From JAJRPT01 sp965661945 (GTDB lineage Bacteria > Bacteroidota > Ignavibacteria > Kapaibacteriales > UBA2268): a stretch of 64,000 bases of DNA. A model generated the notes under the pieces. That model made no database searches. It saw only the letters and a program-made list of their open reading frames with translations, and was not told the DNA's origin. The position numbers were made by a program, and so were the translations under genes. Below are positions 1 through 8,989 of the stretch, in pieces (within the stretch, counting starts at the first letter, position 1; every line of letters starts with the position of its first letter). The stretch spans positions 558,001-622,000 of the forward strand of contig CBFIFP010000001.1 in the NCBI GenBank assembly GCA_965661945.1, read 5' to 3'.

Positions 1-1990
1 CTTCATAATTTCGGAAATGAAACAAAAAGTTTGACAAAAATATACCCAAAGTTATAGAAATCATTAAACTAAGTATTAAAGTCAAAGACGTTGAAATCAA
101 CCTTTGGTCTCTAATATCAGCATAAAAATTAAATGGACTAACTATACTTCTCTTAAAATACTCCCTAAACCTCTTTATCCTATTTAATAAGAAAATAAAT
201 AATAAAAGCAATGCCAAACCTAGAATAATAAAAGAAATAGAACTTTTTTCTGATTGACTACCAGCGTCTAAAATCGGTTCTTTTTCTTGGTTAAAAAGCG
301 ATTGAGTTGTCTCATAACTAAGTCTGGTTTTTCTATTTCTTTCAACAAGACCAGTACTAGATAAAAATAAATCTTTATTATTAGTTCTTAAAGTCGGATT
401 TTGAAGTAAATAATCATTAAATGAATTTATAATACAACCTGCTAGCTTTTTTCTTTCAGCAATATGAAAAAGATTTATAATTACATTTGCTTGATTCTGT
501 ACTGACAGTAAATCCAGATAACCATTATGATTTTTTAACTGAATTGGTAAACCAAAATTTAAAATAACTGCATTTTGATTAGATAAATTATCATCAATAA
601 TTTTAACTATTTTTTCATAATTAACAAAAGAATTATAAATAGACACAACACTCAAATCCTCTTTACCCAATAATTTTAAATTATTAATATTATAAGTCCT
701 ATAAAACTTATTATCACCCTCAAACTTATAAATATTTTTTGGTTCAGAACTATATTCTATCTCAGAACCCAAACCCCAAGAAATTAAAGAAACACTAGTG
801 CTGTAAGACGATTCTAATCTTCTACTTACATTCTCTAACCTAACTTTTAACTCATTAGTATTGTAAATTCTATTAGGCAACCTATACGCAGGCAAATCTA
901 TTAAAGTTAAGATTCCATACTTATCACAAAGTTTAATCATATAAGGGTGTGGCGGCAAATATTTAAATCTCACTAAATTAGCACCAAGTTTCTTAATCAA
1001 ATTAATATCTTTTTCAAAATCACTTATTGAAAGAGTACCACCTTTTCCTTCAAAATCTTCAATATAATCCACACCTTTAATAAAAGTTCTTTTACCATTC
1101 AAATAAAGTTGCTTCTCTGAAAAAACCGCTTTTTTTATACCAATTGATTCAGTGTATGAATCTAAAAGTCTTTCACCAGAATAAATCTTAATCTCTAAAT
1201 CATATAAATTTGGATTATCCGTATCCCATAGTTTATAATTATTCAAAACAAATTTAAACTTTTGTTCAACAGATCTTTCGCTTTCTATCTTAAACTCTCT
1301 TATATTATAAGATTCAACCATATTATTATTATCTGACAGATTAACCTCTATTCTAATTGGCATATTTTCTTTATAAATTCCACTAGAATCATTTTTCTGA
1401 TTTAATATACCAGAATTAACTAAAAAACTACCTTCTATAGTCGCTTTATTTTCTTTAATTTTAGTTTTTAAATTAAATAAATTATTTAACCATACTTTTG
1501 AAGTTCCAATAAACAATACATCTCTAGTGATTGCAGTATAATACCTCATATTATCAATCCCCATAGTTTTACTAATCAAACTATGGTTTTCTAAAGGAAC
1601 TGTCTTCAATTTAATTTTTATATTTTCATCATCTATAAAGTTTTCAGGTATTTTTACATAAAATGGAGTCATTGCTCCAAGATATTTACCCACAAAATTC
1701 TCATTTACATAAACCTCTACATCACTATCAAATCCAGCAAAATAAATATGCCATAATCTACTTTTAGATAAATTTTTATCAATTTTAATTTCTTTAGTTA
1801 TACTAATCTCTTCATTTGAAGTCGAAGAAAACGGGACATATCTTCTTGATTGAGTATTTTCTTGTGTCCAATTACCCTTCAGATCAACAACAACTCTTTC
1901 CTTTGTTTTGTAAAGAGAGTTATAGTCCTCAGCTCCAAAAGGAAAAACATTACTAAATAAAATAAAAAATAAAATAATAAAGATTTTCAT
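1..1990 (-). CDS. GH2-like glycosidase-fold protein with C-terminal membrane segments (partial, probable pseudoenzyme)
   Basis: The frame opens at an ATG (complement of 1988-1990) and runs off the left edge, about 663 codons. It starts with a signal peptide (MKIFIILFFILFSNVFPFGA). A jelly-roll region follows (SRLWHIYFAGFDSDVEVYVN), as in the sugar-binding domain of glycoside hydrolase family 2, then an Ig-like part and a TIM-barrel part (QLYLNGKRTFIKGVDYIE, then NLVRFKYLPPHPYM). The usual GH2 acid/base motif (G-N-E) reads G-S-E here, and the nucleophile region (S/T-E-F-G) reads LNFG, so the nucleophile glutamate appears to be missing. The landmark AGCIINSFNDY is kept. Two or more hydrophobic helices follow, the first with LGLALLLLFIFLL, so the protein is membrane anchored. 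It lies 11 nt downstream of the bi-domain dehydrogenase stop on the same strand and probably shares its operon. I infer a non-catalytic or altered glycan-binding protein; the fold assignment is fairly secure, the function is not. Confidence 0.75.
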   Translation of the reverse strand, partial: MKIFIILFFILFSNVFPFGAEDYNSLYKTKERVVVDLKGNWTQENTQSRRYVPFSSTSNEEISITKEIKIDKNLSKSRLWHIYFAGFDSDVEVYVNENFVGKYLGAMTPFYVKIPENFIDDENIKIKLKTVPLENHSLISKTMGIDNMRYYTAITRDVLFIGTSKVWLNNLFNLKTKIKENKATIEGSFLVNSGILNQKNDSSGIYKENMPIRIEVNLSDNNNMVESYNIREFKIESERSVEQKFKFVLNNYKLWDTDNPNLYDLEIKIYSGERLLDSYTESIGIKKAVFSEKQLYLNGKRTFIKGVDYIEDFEGKGGTLSISDFEKDINLIKKLGANLVRFKYLPPHPYMIKLCDKYGILTLIDLPAYRLPNRIYNTNELKVRLENVSRRLESSYSTSVSLISWGLGSEIEYSSEPKNIYKFEGDNKFYRTYNINNLKLLGKEDLSVVSIYNSFVNYEKIVKIIDDNLSNQNAVILNFGLPIQLKNHNGYLDLLSVQNQANVIINLFHIAERKKLAGCIINSFNDYLLQNPTLRTNNKDLFLSSTGLVERNRKTRLSYETTQSLFNQEKEPILDAGSQSEKSSISFIILGLALLLLFIFLLNRIKRFREYFKRSIVSPFNFYADIRDQRLISTSLTLILSLMISITLGIFLSNFLFHFRNYE

Positions 1991-2001
1991 AAACAATTCC
2001 T

Positions 2002-4137
2002 TTAAATTAAAATGATTGCTTTTGATTGATTAATAGATTCTAAAATTCCAAATGTAGTAAGCGTAGTATAATAAACTTCTTCAAAGCTTATAGGCATATC
2101 CTTGCCATTTTTAACAGCATCGATAGTCTCTATAACTTCCTCATTAATTCCTTTTTGTCCCGAGAAATTTTTTGTGGATGTATTAGACCCCTTATATATT
2201 TCCAATCTCTCAAAATTTATCATCTTATATGAAGTTCCAGAACTAAAAATCTCACAATACTCTTTTTCCATACCCTTTCCGCCATTTGCATAATAGTCTA
2301 TCCTTCCTATGCTTCCATTTTTAAACTTTATAGAAATAGTTACTACATCCTCATCAGGAATACTATCATTATTAGAACTTATACTTTCCGCATAAACTCT
2401 AACAGGAAGACTACCAGTTAAATAAATAAGCGTATCCACAAAATGACAAACCTCACCAATAATTCTACCCTTGTTTTTATCATTCTGTACCCAATGTTCT
2501 TTGGGTATCAAACCAGCATTTACCCTGTAACTAATACTTACTGGGTCATGCGCATTTTTAATTTCACTTTTAACAAATTTAAATATATCACTAAATCGCC
2601 TATTAAAACCAACCATTACTCTGCCATTAGTCTCTTCAATTGTTTTTCTAATCTCCTCTAAATCATCTTTAGTTGTGCATAATGGTTTTTCGCAATAAAC
2701 TGGCTTTTTCGCATTCAGTGACTGCAAAACAAATTCACCATGCTTAGAATGTTCAGTTGCAATAAAAACTAACTCAGTTTTCTCATCATAAATCAAAGCT
2801 ACAGGGTCAGAGCTACTTAATTCAAAATCATTAACATTAGCTGCTGATTTAGAACTTAAAGGACTTGAATTACATACACCATAAAAGTTAACCTTAGAAT
2901 TTTTAAGTGGTGGGATTAAATAATTTTGAGCAAACTGCCCCAAGCCAATAAAACTTAAATTTACATTATCATTCTTCTGCAATTCTTTATCAGTAAAAAT
3001 ATACCTACTAATCGTTTTTTCTTCATCACCAAAGTTTATCACAATCCCAAGATACTTCTCGTTTCCTGTTAAAATTAAATTATAAGCATCTACAGCATCT
3101 TCCACTTTAAATGTATGAGTAGTTATTTTTTTCACATCTAAAATATCACGTGATATCAAATCAATAATAGACTCAATATTCCTCTTTTCTGTCCAACGAA
3201 CATAAGCCACTGGATAATCATTTCCATAATCCTCATAATTTGGGTCATATCTTCCAGGTCCATAGCTACAACTTATCTTAACATCAATTTCTTTTCTATA
3301 CCATTTTCCTCTATCAATATTTAGCCCAACAGCACCAACTATACTTATTACTCCCCTTTTCCTAGTCATCTCGAAAGACAAATTCAATGGCTCCGAACTA
3401 CTTGTTCCTGCAGTTATTATAACACTATCTAATCCAATTCCTTTGGAAAATGCTTTTACTTTTTCTAAATTATCTTTGGTATTTCTCAAACATAAATCTG
3501 CACCAGAATCATAAGCATCTTTAAACAAATCCTCATTTATATCAAAACCAATAACCCTACAACCTGCACCCTTCAGAATCTGCACAGTAATCAATCCCAA
3601 AAGCCCCAAGCCAATTACACCTACAGTTTCACCTACCGAAACATTCGCTTGTCTTACACCTTGCATTGCTATTGAACCAACCGTTCCATAAGAAGCATCT
3701 GAATAACTAACATTTTCTGGAATTAGTACAGTCAAATTTTTAGGAACGGATACAAACTCACCATGATTTGCTATGCCTGCCCCACCTACACTAACTCTAT
3801 CACCAACTTTAAATTCTTTACATTTTGATTCAACCACTATGCCACTAGCTGAATAACCCAATGGTTTAAAACTATTCAACTTATTCCATACACGATTATA
3901 CGTCGAGATAATGCCGTGTTGTTTGAAAGTATCAAAAACTAACTTTACCTGTTCAGGTTGTTTTTTTGCTCTTTCAATAAAACTACCTCTTGCATTATCT
4001 ACAGAATTTTTTTCAGTTCCGGCGCTAATCAAAGAACACACAACCCGAACCAATACACCATTTTCATGGCATAAAGGAACAGGAACCTCCTCCAAAACCA
4101 ACTCTCCGTTTCTTTGATGTTGAACAATTTGTTTCAT
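2002..4137 (-). CDS. Bi-domain oxidoreductase: zinc-type alcohol dehydrogenase fused to Gfo/Idh/MocA dehydrogenase
   Basis: 711 residues. Residues 1 to about 370 are a medium-chain dehydrogenase/reductase with the Rossmann motif VIGLGLLGLITVQ near residue 175. From about residue 390 there is a second NAD(P)-binding domain (LSFIGLGQFAQNYL) with the Gfo/Idh/MocA hallmark VYCEKPLC near residue 480 and a long beta-sheet domain to the C-terminus. This fusion is a known family found in exopolysaccharide and lipopolysaccharide clusters, where it is thought to oxidise and reduce sugar-nucleotide intermediates in the cytoplasm; the substrate cannot be read from sequence. The ATG at 4137 is the first in frame. 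The next gene on the strand is the membrane-anchored GH2-like protein, which fits a surface-glycan locus extending left of the window. Confidence 0.88.
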   Translation of the reverse strand: MKQIVQHQRNGELVLEEVPVPLCHENGVLVRVVCSLISAGTEKNSVDNARGSFIERAKKQPEQVKLVFDTFKQHGIISTYNRVWNKLNSFKPLGYSASGIVVESKCKEFKVGDRVSVGGAGIANHGEFVSVPKNLTVLIPENVSYSDASYGTVGSIAMQGVRQANVSVGETVGVIGLGLLGLITVQILKGAGCRVIGFDINEDLFKDAYDSGADLCLRNTKDNLEKVKAFSKGIGLDSVIITAGTSSSEPLNLSFEMTRKRGVISIVGAVGLNIDRGKWYRKEIDVKISCSYGPGRYDPNYEDYGNDYPVAYVRWTEKRNIESIIDLISRDILDVKKITTHTFKVEDAVDAYNLILTGNEKYLGIVINFGDEEKTISRYIFTDKELQKNDNVNLSFIGLGQFAQNYLIPPLKNSKVNFYGVCNSSPLSSKSAANVNDFELSSSDPVALIYDEKTELVFIATEHSKHGEFVLQSLNAKKPVYCEKPLCTTKDDLEEIRKTIEETNGRVMVGFNRRFSDIFKFVKSEIKNAHDPVSISYRVNAGLIPKEHWVQNDKNKGRIIGEVCHFVDTLIYLTGSLPVRVYAESISSNNDSIPDEDVVTISIKFKNGSIGRIDYYANGGKGMEKEYCEIFSSGTSYKMINFERLEIYKGSNTSTKNFSGQKGINEEVIETIDAVKNGKDMPISFEEVYYTTLTTFGILESINQSKAIILI

Positions 4138-4314
4138 AAAAAACCATAATTTAAAAAACTATAATCACAAAAATATCAAATAATATAGCAAAAATAACAT
4201 ATTGTTGGAAAATTGTTAGAAAAATTATTTACAATTATATTTATATCAAGAATATTTAAAAAATCATAAAATAATTTGAAAGCGTATATTTCGTTTTTAT
4301 ATTTATACAATTAA

Positions 4315-4347
4315 AACCTTCCGAGATTTCCAAACTCTCGGAAGGTT
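4315..4347 (-). terminator. Hairpin downstream of the dead T9SS gene
   Basis: AACCTTCCGAGA (4315-4326) pairs perfectly with TCTCGGAAGGTT (4336-4347) around a 9-nt loop. Read on the minus strand it sits just after the stop of the T9SS remnant (4357) and is followed by TTTTAATT, as in an intrinsic terminator. Confidence 0.7.
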
Positions 4348-4356
4348 GAGATTCCA

Positions 4357-4641
4357 TCACCAATTTATTATCACCTTCTCAAAAATTACCTCACCAGCGC
4401 TTTCTAACTTTATGATATATAAGCCAGTTTGTAGGGTACTGGTGTTTATTTGCGTTGTGCCTGTTATTTCCTTTTCAAGTAAATTCTGCCTTAATGTGTT
4501 GTATAATTCTTACTTGCCAAGCCCGATGCCGGAAATTGTTATATTTTCGCTGGCGGGGTTGGAGAAGATTTTGGGTGTGTAGTTGTCTTTTTCTACTGAG
4601 GATACGAGGCTGAGTTCGAAGTCGATGTTGAGAACATCATC
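4357..4641 (-). pseudogene. Remnant of a T9SS type A sorting domain
   Basis: The minus strand reads as 95 codons with one internal TAA: it begins DDVLNIDFELSLVSSVEKDN, continues TPKIFSNPASENITISGIG, then has the in-frame stop, and resumes with TTQINTSTLQTGLYIIKLES to a final TGA at 4357-4359. The pattern (a hydrophilic linker, x-NPAS-x-NITI, then a GLYIIKL strand and a hydrophobic end) is that of the C-terminal sorting domain of T9SS cargo. No cargo body precedes it: an in-frame TAA lies immediately upstream of the first codon. It is a decayed tail of a secreted protein. The adjoining hairpin terminator is still intact. Confidence 0.75.
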
Positions 4642-4730
4642 TTAGTAATTAGAAAATAATATTTTATAGGACATTGGAGTGACTAAGAATTCTGAAGTAT
4701 CAATATTGACTATGTTTACATCTAAAATGA

Positions 4731-5027
4731 GCAACCCAAATTAAAAATGATGGTGTTTATGTTAAATTATTTCCTTTTCATTTAAAATATAAATTTTACT
4801 CTTGGGAGCAGCTAAGCGAGTCTTATGTCAGAAAATATATTCCTATTTCCGAATATGGCGGATGGGGCTATAGAATTGGCATATTCGGAAAAGGAAAAGC
4901 ATTTAACATATCTGTAAATATGGGTTTGCAACTCGAACTTAATAACAAATCTAAAATCTTTATTGGTACAAGAAAAGCAGAAGAATTAAAATCTGTTCTA
5001 CTAAATCTTTCTCAATATAAAGAGTAA
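4731..5027 (+). pseudogene. 5'-truncated DUF6141-like membrane protein fragment
   Basis: An open frame of 98 codons without a start codon reads IKNDGVYVKLFPFHLKYKF, then ISEYGGWGYRIGIFGKGKAF, and ends with FIGTRKAEELKSVLLNLSQ before TAA. This resembles the conserved C-terminal half of the DUF6141-type family of Bacteroidota (FPFH, YGGWGxRxGxFGKGKA and IGTxKxEEL landmarks). The expected N-terminal membrane segments are absent: an in-frame TGA sits at 4728-4730, and the preceding stretch hints at a frameshift. It keeps its terminator. The family name is from memory and should be confirmed by a profile search. Confidence 0.6.
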
Positions 5028-5029
5028 TG

Positions 5030-5056
5030 AAGGAGGCAATGGCTTCCTTTTTTTTT
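5030..5056 (+). terminator. Intrinsic terminator after the DUF6141-like remnant
   Basis: AAGGAGGC (5030-5037) pairs with GCTTCCTT (5042-5049), one G-U pair, a 4-nt loop, followed by a run of T to about 5056. Confidence 0.7.
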
Positions 5057-5106
5057 CTGTTTTTGGGTTAGTATTTCTAAGAACATTGATTTTTTTGCAC
5101 AAAAAG

Positions 5107-5185
5107 GCGTTTTTTGGTATTTTGAGAACTGGGAACTTGCTGGTTTACAATGGGTTGCCGATTGGGGCTAATGTTGTGTGCAAGG
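5107..5185 (+). repeat. 79-bp dispersed repeat, copy 1
   Basis: This stretch matches 24976-25054 in the same orientation with 72 of 79 identical bases by eye and no gap. Both copies contain the identical core ACAATGGGTTGCCGATTG. Neither copy is inside a convincing gene. The element is probably a short dispersed intergenic repeat of this genome. Confidence 0.75.
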
Positions 5186-5187
5186 AA

Positions 5188-5400
5188 CCCCACCTAAATC
5201 TTCCCCAAGGGGAGGACTTTTTTTTGGTGATTTGGCTGGCACCAAATCGGTTTTATTTAACTGGATATTTTGCTTATTTCGACTTCGCTCAATAAAGGTC
5301 GCTCTGAATGACAGGAGGGGTGGTTTGGAACGGTTTGAAACCGTTCACTACGTTTTTATTACTAGATTCCTTGCTTATTTTGGCTTCGCTCAGTGAACTT
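5188..5400. repeat. Cluster of short palindromic intergenic repeats
   Basis: The stretch holds CCCCAAGGGGAGG-type sequence (about 5202-5216), two related pieces about 100 bp apart (TTGCTTATTTCGACTTCGCT near 5270 and TTGCTTATTTTGGCTTCGCT near 5372), and a palindrome GAACGGTTT-G-AAACCGTTC (5328-5346). Such sequences resemble the short non-coding repeats scattered through many Bacteroidota genomes. Frames that cross them are not convincing as genes. Confidence 0.5.
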
Positions 5401-5529
5401 GTATGATTTTATCATTTTTTATTAGATTTTTATTAGATTTGATTTTTTTTTACAATATTAACTAAAAATTAATTTTTCTTTTGTAAATTTGTCTAATATT
5501 TAATTAAAAAATAAAAAAGGTTTTTTTAT

Positions 5530-8253
5530 ATGGGTAAAAATAAATACGTTTACTACTTTGGTGGAAAGAAAGCAGAAGGCGATGCTTCAATGAAAAATTT
5601 GTTGGGTGGTAAGGGTGCTAACCTTGCTGAAATGATTAAATTAGGTATGCCTGTACCTGCTGGTTTTACTATCACAACTGATGTTTGTACTTACTATTAT
5701 GACAATAATTTACAATATCCAAAATCTCTTGAAGATGATGTGAAAAAAGCAATAGCTAAAGTAGAAAAAGAAATGAAAGCAGATTTTGGGAGTAACGACA
5801 ATCCTTTACTTTTAAGTGTTCGTTCTGGTTCAAGAGCATCTATGCCTGGTATGATGGATACTGTTTTGAATCTTGGTTTGAATGATAAAACTGTTAAAGC
5901 AATCTCTAAAAAGTCTGGTAATGAAAGATTTGCTTGGGATTCTTACCGTAGATTTGTTGCGATGTATGGCGATGTAGTATTAGACTTAAAGCCCAAAACT
6001 AAAGATGATATTGACCCTTTTGAGCATATTTTGGAGCAAAAGAAGGAAGAGAAAGGTTATAAATTAGATACTGAATTTACTACTGAAGATTTAAAAGATT
6101 TGGTTAAAAATTTTAAAGAGGCAATTAAAACTCATACTGGAAATAAATTCCCAGAAGACCCTTGGGAGCAGTTATGGGGTGCAATTGGTGCGGTATTTAA
6201 TTCGTGGAATAACCCAAGAGCAATTTATTATAGAAAGATTAATAGTATTCCTTACGAATGGGGGACTGCAGTTAATGTTCAGTCTATGGTTTATGGTAAT
6301 ATGGGCGAAGATTCAGGAACTGGTGTTGCGTTTACTCGTGATGCTGCAACGGGTGAGAATATCTTTTATGGTGAATTTTTGATGGATGCTCAAGGGGAAG
6401 ATGTTGTGGCAGGAACACGCACACCTCTGCAAATAGAAGAATTAAAGCAAAAAGATATTAAGTGTTATAATGAATTACTTGATATTCGTGAAAGATTGGA
6501 ACAGCACTATCGCGATATGCTTGATATAGAATTTACTATTCAACGTGGTAAATTGTATATGCTACAATGTAGAGTTGGTAAAAGAACTGCAATGGCTTCA
6601 ATAAAAATTGCTATTGATATGGTTAATGAAGGACTTATAAAACCAAAAGAGGCAATTTTACGCATTGACCCTGAGCAGTTAAATCAATTATTAAGACCTA
6701 TATTCGACTTAAAAGAAAAACAAATTGCTTTAAATAATGGTAAATTATTAACTAAGGGCTTAAATGCTGGACCTGGTGCTGCTTCAGGTAAAGTAGTTTT
6801 CAATGCAGAAGATGCTGTTGAAATAGCTGGAAAAGGCGAAGCAGTAATTTTAGTTAGGATTGAAACATCACCAGAAGATATTGCAGGTATGAGTGCGGCA
6901 GAAGGTATCTTAACTGCAAGAGGTGGAATGACTTCTCACGCAGCGCTTGTTGCTCGTCAGATGGGTAAGGTTTGCGTTGCTGGTTGTGGTTCCTTAAATA
7001 TTGACTACCGAAATAGACAATTTACTGTTGATAAATTAGATGTAATAGTTAAGGAAGGCGATTATATTTCAATTGACGGTTCAACTGGTGAGGTTATCTT
7101 AGGTGAACTTCAAACAAGACCATCAGAGGTTGTAGAAGTTTTAATCGATAAAACTTTAAAACCAGAAGATGCAACAAATTATCAAATGTTTGCTCAAATT
7201 ATGACATGGGCAGATAAATTTAGAAAACTTAGAATCAGAACCAACGCAGACCAACCAGACCAATGCGAAAATGCCTTAGCATTTGGAGCAGAAGGAATTG
7301 GATTAACAAGAACAGAACACATGTTCTTTGGCGAAGGTAAAATCGGACCAATGCGTGAGATGATTCTTGCTTTTGATGAAGAAGGAAGAAAAAAAGCGCT
7401 TGCAAAAATTCTACCACTTCAACGAATTGATTTCAAAGGTATTTTCCACGCAATGGACGGAAAACCAGTTACAATAAGATTAATTGACCCACCACTTCAC
7501 GAGTTCATTCCTCACGATGAATCAGGTCTTAAAATCGTAGCAGACGAAATAGGTTACTCTCTATCAATTGTTAAAGATAAAGTAAATCAACTTCACGAGT
7601 TTAACCCAATGTTAGGTTTCAGAGGTTGCCGTCTTGGAATAATTTACCCAGAAATCACCGAAATGCAATCAAGAGCAATCTTTGAAGCAGCAGTTGAAGT
7701 AATAAAAGCTGGAAAAACAGTAATACCAGAAGTAATGGTTCCATTAGTCGGTAACGTAAAAGAATTAGAACTACAAGTTGATATAGTTCGTAGAGTTGCA
7801 AAAGATGTAATGAAAGAGAAAAAATGCGAATTTGATTACTTAGTCGGAACAATGATTGAAGTTCCGCGAGGTGCAATAACAGCAGGTAAAATTGCCGAAG
7901 TTGCTGAGTTCTGTTCTTTCGGTACAAATGACTTAACTCAAACAACAATGGGATTAAGCCGTGATGATTCAGGTTCTTTCTTGCCAGCCTATATATCTCA
8001 AAACATCTATGATAAAGACCCATTCCAAGCAATTGACCAAGAAGGAGTTGGTTTCCTAATGGAACACGCTGTTAAACACGCTAGAAAAGCAAGAAAAGGC
8101 ATAAAACTTGGAATATGCGGTGAACACGGTGGAGAACCATCATCAGTTGAATATTGCCACAAAATTGGTCTAGATTATGTTTCTTGTTCACCTTTCCGTG
8201 TGCCAATAGCAAGACTTGCAGCAGCACACGCAGCTATTAAAAAAGGAAAATAG
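5530..8253 (+). CDS. ppdK: Pyruvate, phosphate dikinase
   Basis: 907 residues, the usual length for the family. The enzyme interconverts ATP, phosphate and pyruvate with AMP, pyrophosphate and phosphoenolpyruvate in central carbon metabolism. The N-terminal ATP-grasp half begins VYYFGGKKAEGDASMKNLLG. The swivelling phosphohistidine domain carries GGMTSHAALVARQMGK with the catalytic histidine near residue 469. The PEP/pyruvate TIM barrel ends with GICGEHGGEPSS near residue 865, which includes the conserved catalytic cysteine. The ATG at 5530 follows AAAAAGG. Oddly, the coding strand changes composition inside the gene: the first half is rich in G and T-ending codons, whereas after about position 7100 C exceeds G and A- or C-ending codons dominate, with no break in frame or motifs. 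Confidence 0.97.
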   Translation: MGKNKYVYYFGGKKAEGDASMKNLLGGKGANLAEMIKLGMPVPAGFTITTDVCTYYYDNNLQYPKSLEDDVKKAIAKVEKEMKADFGSNDNPLLLSVRSGSRASMPGMMDTVLNLGLNDKTVKAISKKSGNERFAWDSYRRFVAMYGDVVLDLKPKTKDDIDPFEHILEQKKEEKGYKLDTEFTTEDLKDLVKNFKEAIKTHTGNKFPEDPWEQLWGAIGAVFNSWNNPRAIYYRKINSIPYEWGTAVNVQSMVYGNMGEDSGTGVAFTRDAATGENIFYGEFLMDAQGEDVVAGTRTPLQIEELKQKDIKCYNELLDIRERLEQHYRDMLDIEFTIQRGKLYMLQCRVGKRTAMASIKIAIDMVNEGLIKPKEAILRIDPEQLNQLLRPIFDLKEKQIALNNGKLLTKGLNAGPGAASGKVVFNAEDAVEIAGKGEAVILVRIETSPEDIAGMSAAEGILTARGGMTSHAALVARQMGKVCVAGCGSLNIDYRNRQFTVDKLDVIVKEGDYISIDGSTGEVILGELQTRPSEVVEVLIDKTLKPEDATNYQMFAQIMTWADKFRKLRIRTNADQPDQCENALAFGAEGIGLTRTEHMFFGEGKIGPMREMILAFDEEGRKKALAKILPLQRIDFKGIFHAMDGKPVTIRLIDPPLHEFIPHDESGLKIVADEIGYSLSIVKDKVNQLHEFNPMLGFRGCRLGIIYPEITEMQSRAIFEAAVEVIKAGKTVIPEVMVPLVGNVKELELQVDIVRRVAKDVMKEKKCEFDYLVGTMIEVPRGAITAGKIAEVAEFCSFGTNDLTQTTMGLSRDDSGSFLPAYISQNIYDKDPFQAIDQEGVGFLMEHAVKHARKARKGIKLGICGEHGGEPSSVEYCHKIGLDYVSCSPFRVPIARLAAAHAAIKKGK

Positions 8254-8257
8254 AAAC

Positions 8258-8919
8258 ATGAAAGTTAACTTAAATAAAGATTTACAAAATCCAATTTTGG
8301 AAATTGAATTAGAAAAAGATGAATCTATAAGGGCAGAAGCTGGAGCAATGATGTATATGTCGTCTAATATTGACATTAACACCGTCGATAATTCAACTGA
8401 CTTGCCAGAAAATTTATCTGACACTGTTGCACGTGATATTCTAAGTAAATCCTTATTCAGAGCAATTCAAAAAAATGGTAAAATAGCTTTTGCTCCTGCT
8501 AGCGGAGGAGTTCTTGAGCTAAAACTATCTGGTAATAGTATCTACTCAGATGGAGTATCATTTTTAGCTTCTACCCCAGAACTTGTTTTTTCAATACAAG
8601 GTTCACTTAAGGGTATGTTAGCTGGTAAATCGCTCTTTTTGCAAAAAGTCAGTGGTTATGGTCTTTATACTTAAAATACTTCGGCTCTCTAATCGAAAAA
8701 GATTTAGAAGAAGGCGAAACAATTATTATAGATACAGGGCATTTAGTTGCCAACGAAGACACAATCAAATTTAAGATTCAAAAGCCACGTGAAGGAAAAC
8801 ATATTCAAGCAGGAGAATGGTTAATTTGTAAATATGTTGGACCAGGTAAAATTTGGCTCCAAACAAGAAACAGAGCAGAATTTGCAAAAGTAATTCACAG
8901 ATATTTACCAAAGAAATAA
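8258..8919 (+). pseudogene. AIM24 family protein interrupted by a frameshift
   Basis: The ATG at 8258, 5 nt after the ppdK stop, opens a frame beginning MKVNLNKDLQNPILEIELEK and containing the AIM24 hallmark ESIRAEAGAMMYMSS. It stops at 8674. The missing C-terminal half continues directly in another frame (FGSLIEKDLEEGETIIIDTG ... PGKIWLQTRN ... HRYLPKK) to TAA at 8917-8919. Adding one base near 8668-8673 restores about 220 residues, a normal AIM24 length. The break falls exactly where homologues continue, so it is either a recent single-base deletion or a sequencing error. AIM24-type proteins form a beta-rich trimeric fold of uncertain function. The gene is probably cotranscribed with ppdK and ends at a strong terminator. 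Confidence 0.82.
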
Positions 8920-8933
8920 TATTTTACTACATG

Positions 8934-8965
8934 AAATCCGATGCTAAAACATCGGATTTATTTTT
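8934..8965 (+). terminator. Intrinsic terminator of the ppdK-AIM24 unit
   Basis: A perfect 10-bp stem, AAATCCGATG (8934-8943) with CATCGGATTT (8950-8959), around loop CTAAAA, is followed by ATTTTTG. It lies 14 nt after the last stop. Confidence 0.85.
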
Positions 8966-8989
8966 GAATAATATTATACTATATATTAT

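Larger units (their letters stand above)
4138..5529. other. Intergenic graveyard of gene remnants and short repeats
   Basis: This 1.4 kb gap has no intact gene. From left to right it holds an AT-rich leader region for the dehydrogenase, a hairpin (4315-4347), a dead T9SS sorting domain on the minus strand (4357-4641), a 5'-truncated DUF6141-like frame on the plus strand (4731-5027) with its own terminator, one copy of a 79-bp dispersed repeat (5107-5185), and short palindromic or repeated pieces to about 5400. A possible -7 box for ppdK (TAAATTTG) lies at 5484-5491. Several parts are clearly richer in G and C than the flanking genes. Confidence 0.7.

Noticed and set aside
5086..5396. Two overlapping open frames of about 70 codons across the repeat cluster
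   Set aside because: They translate dispersed-repeat and palindrome sequence, have no ribosome-binding site, and match no family pattern.
7235..8032. Long minus-strand frames inside ppdK
   Set aside because: Leucine-rich shadow translations of a confidently assigned gene.
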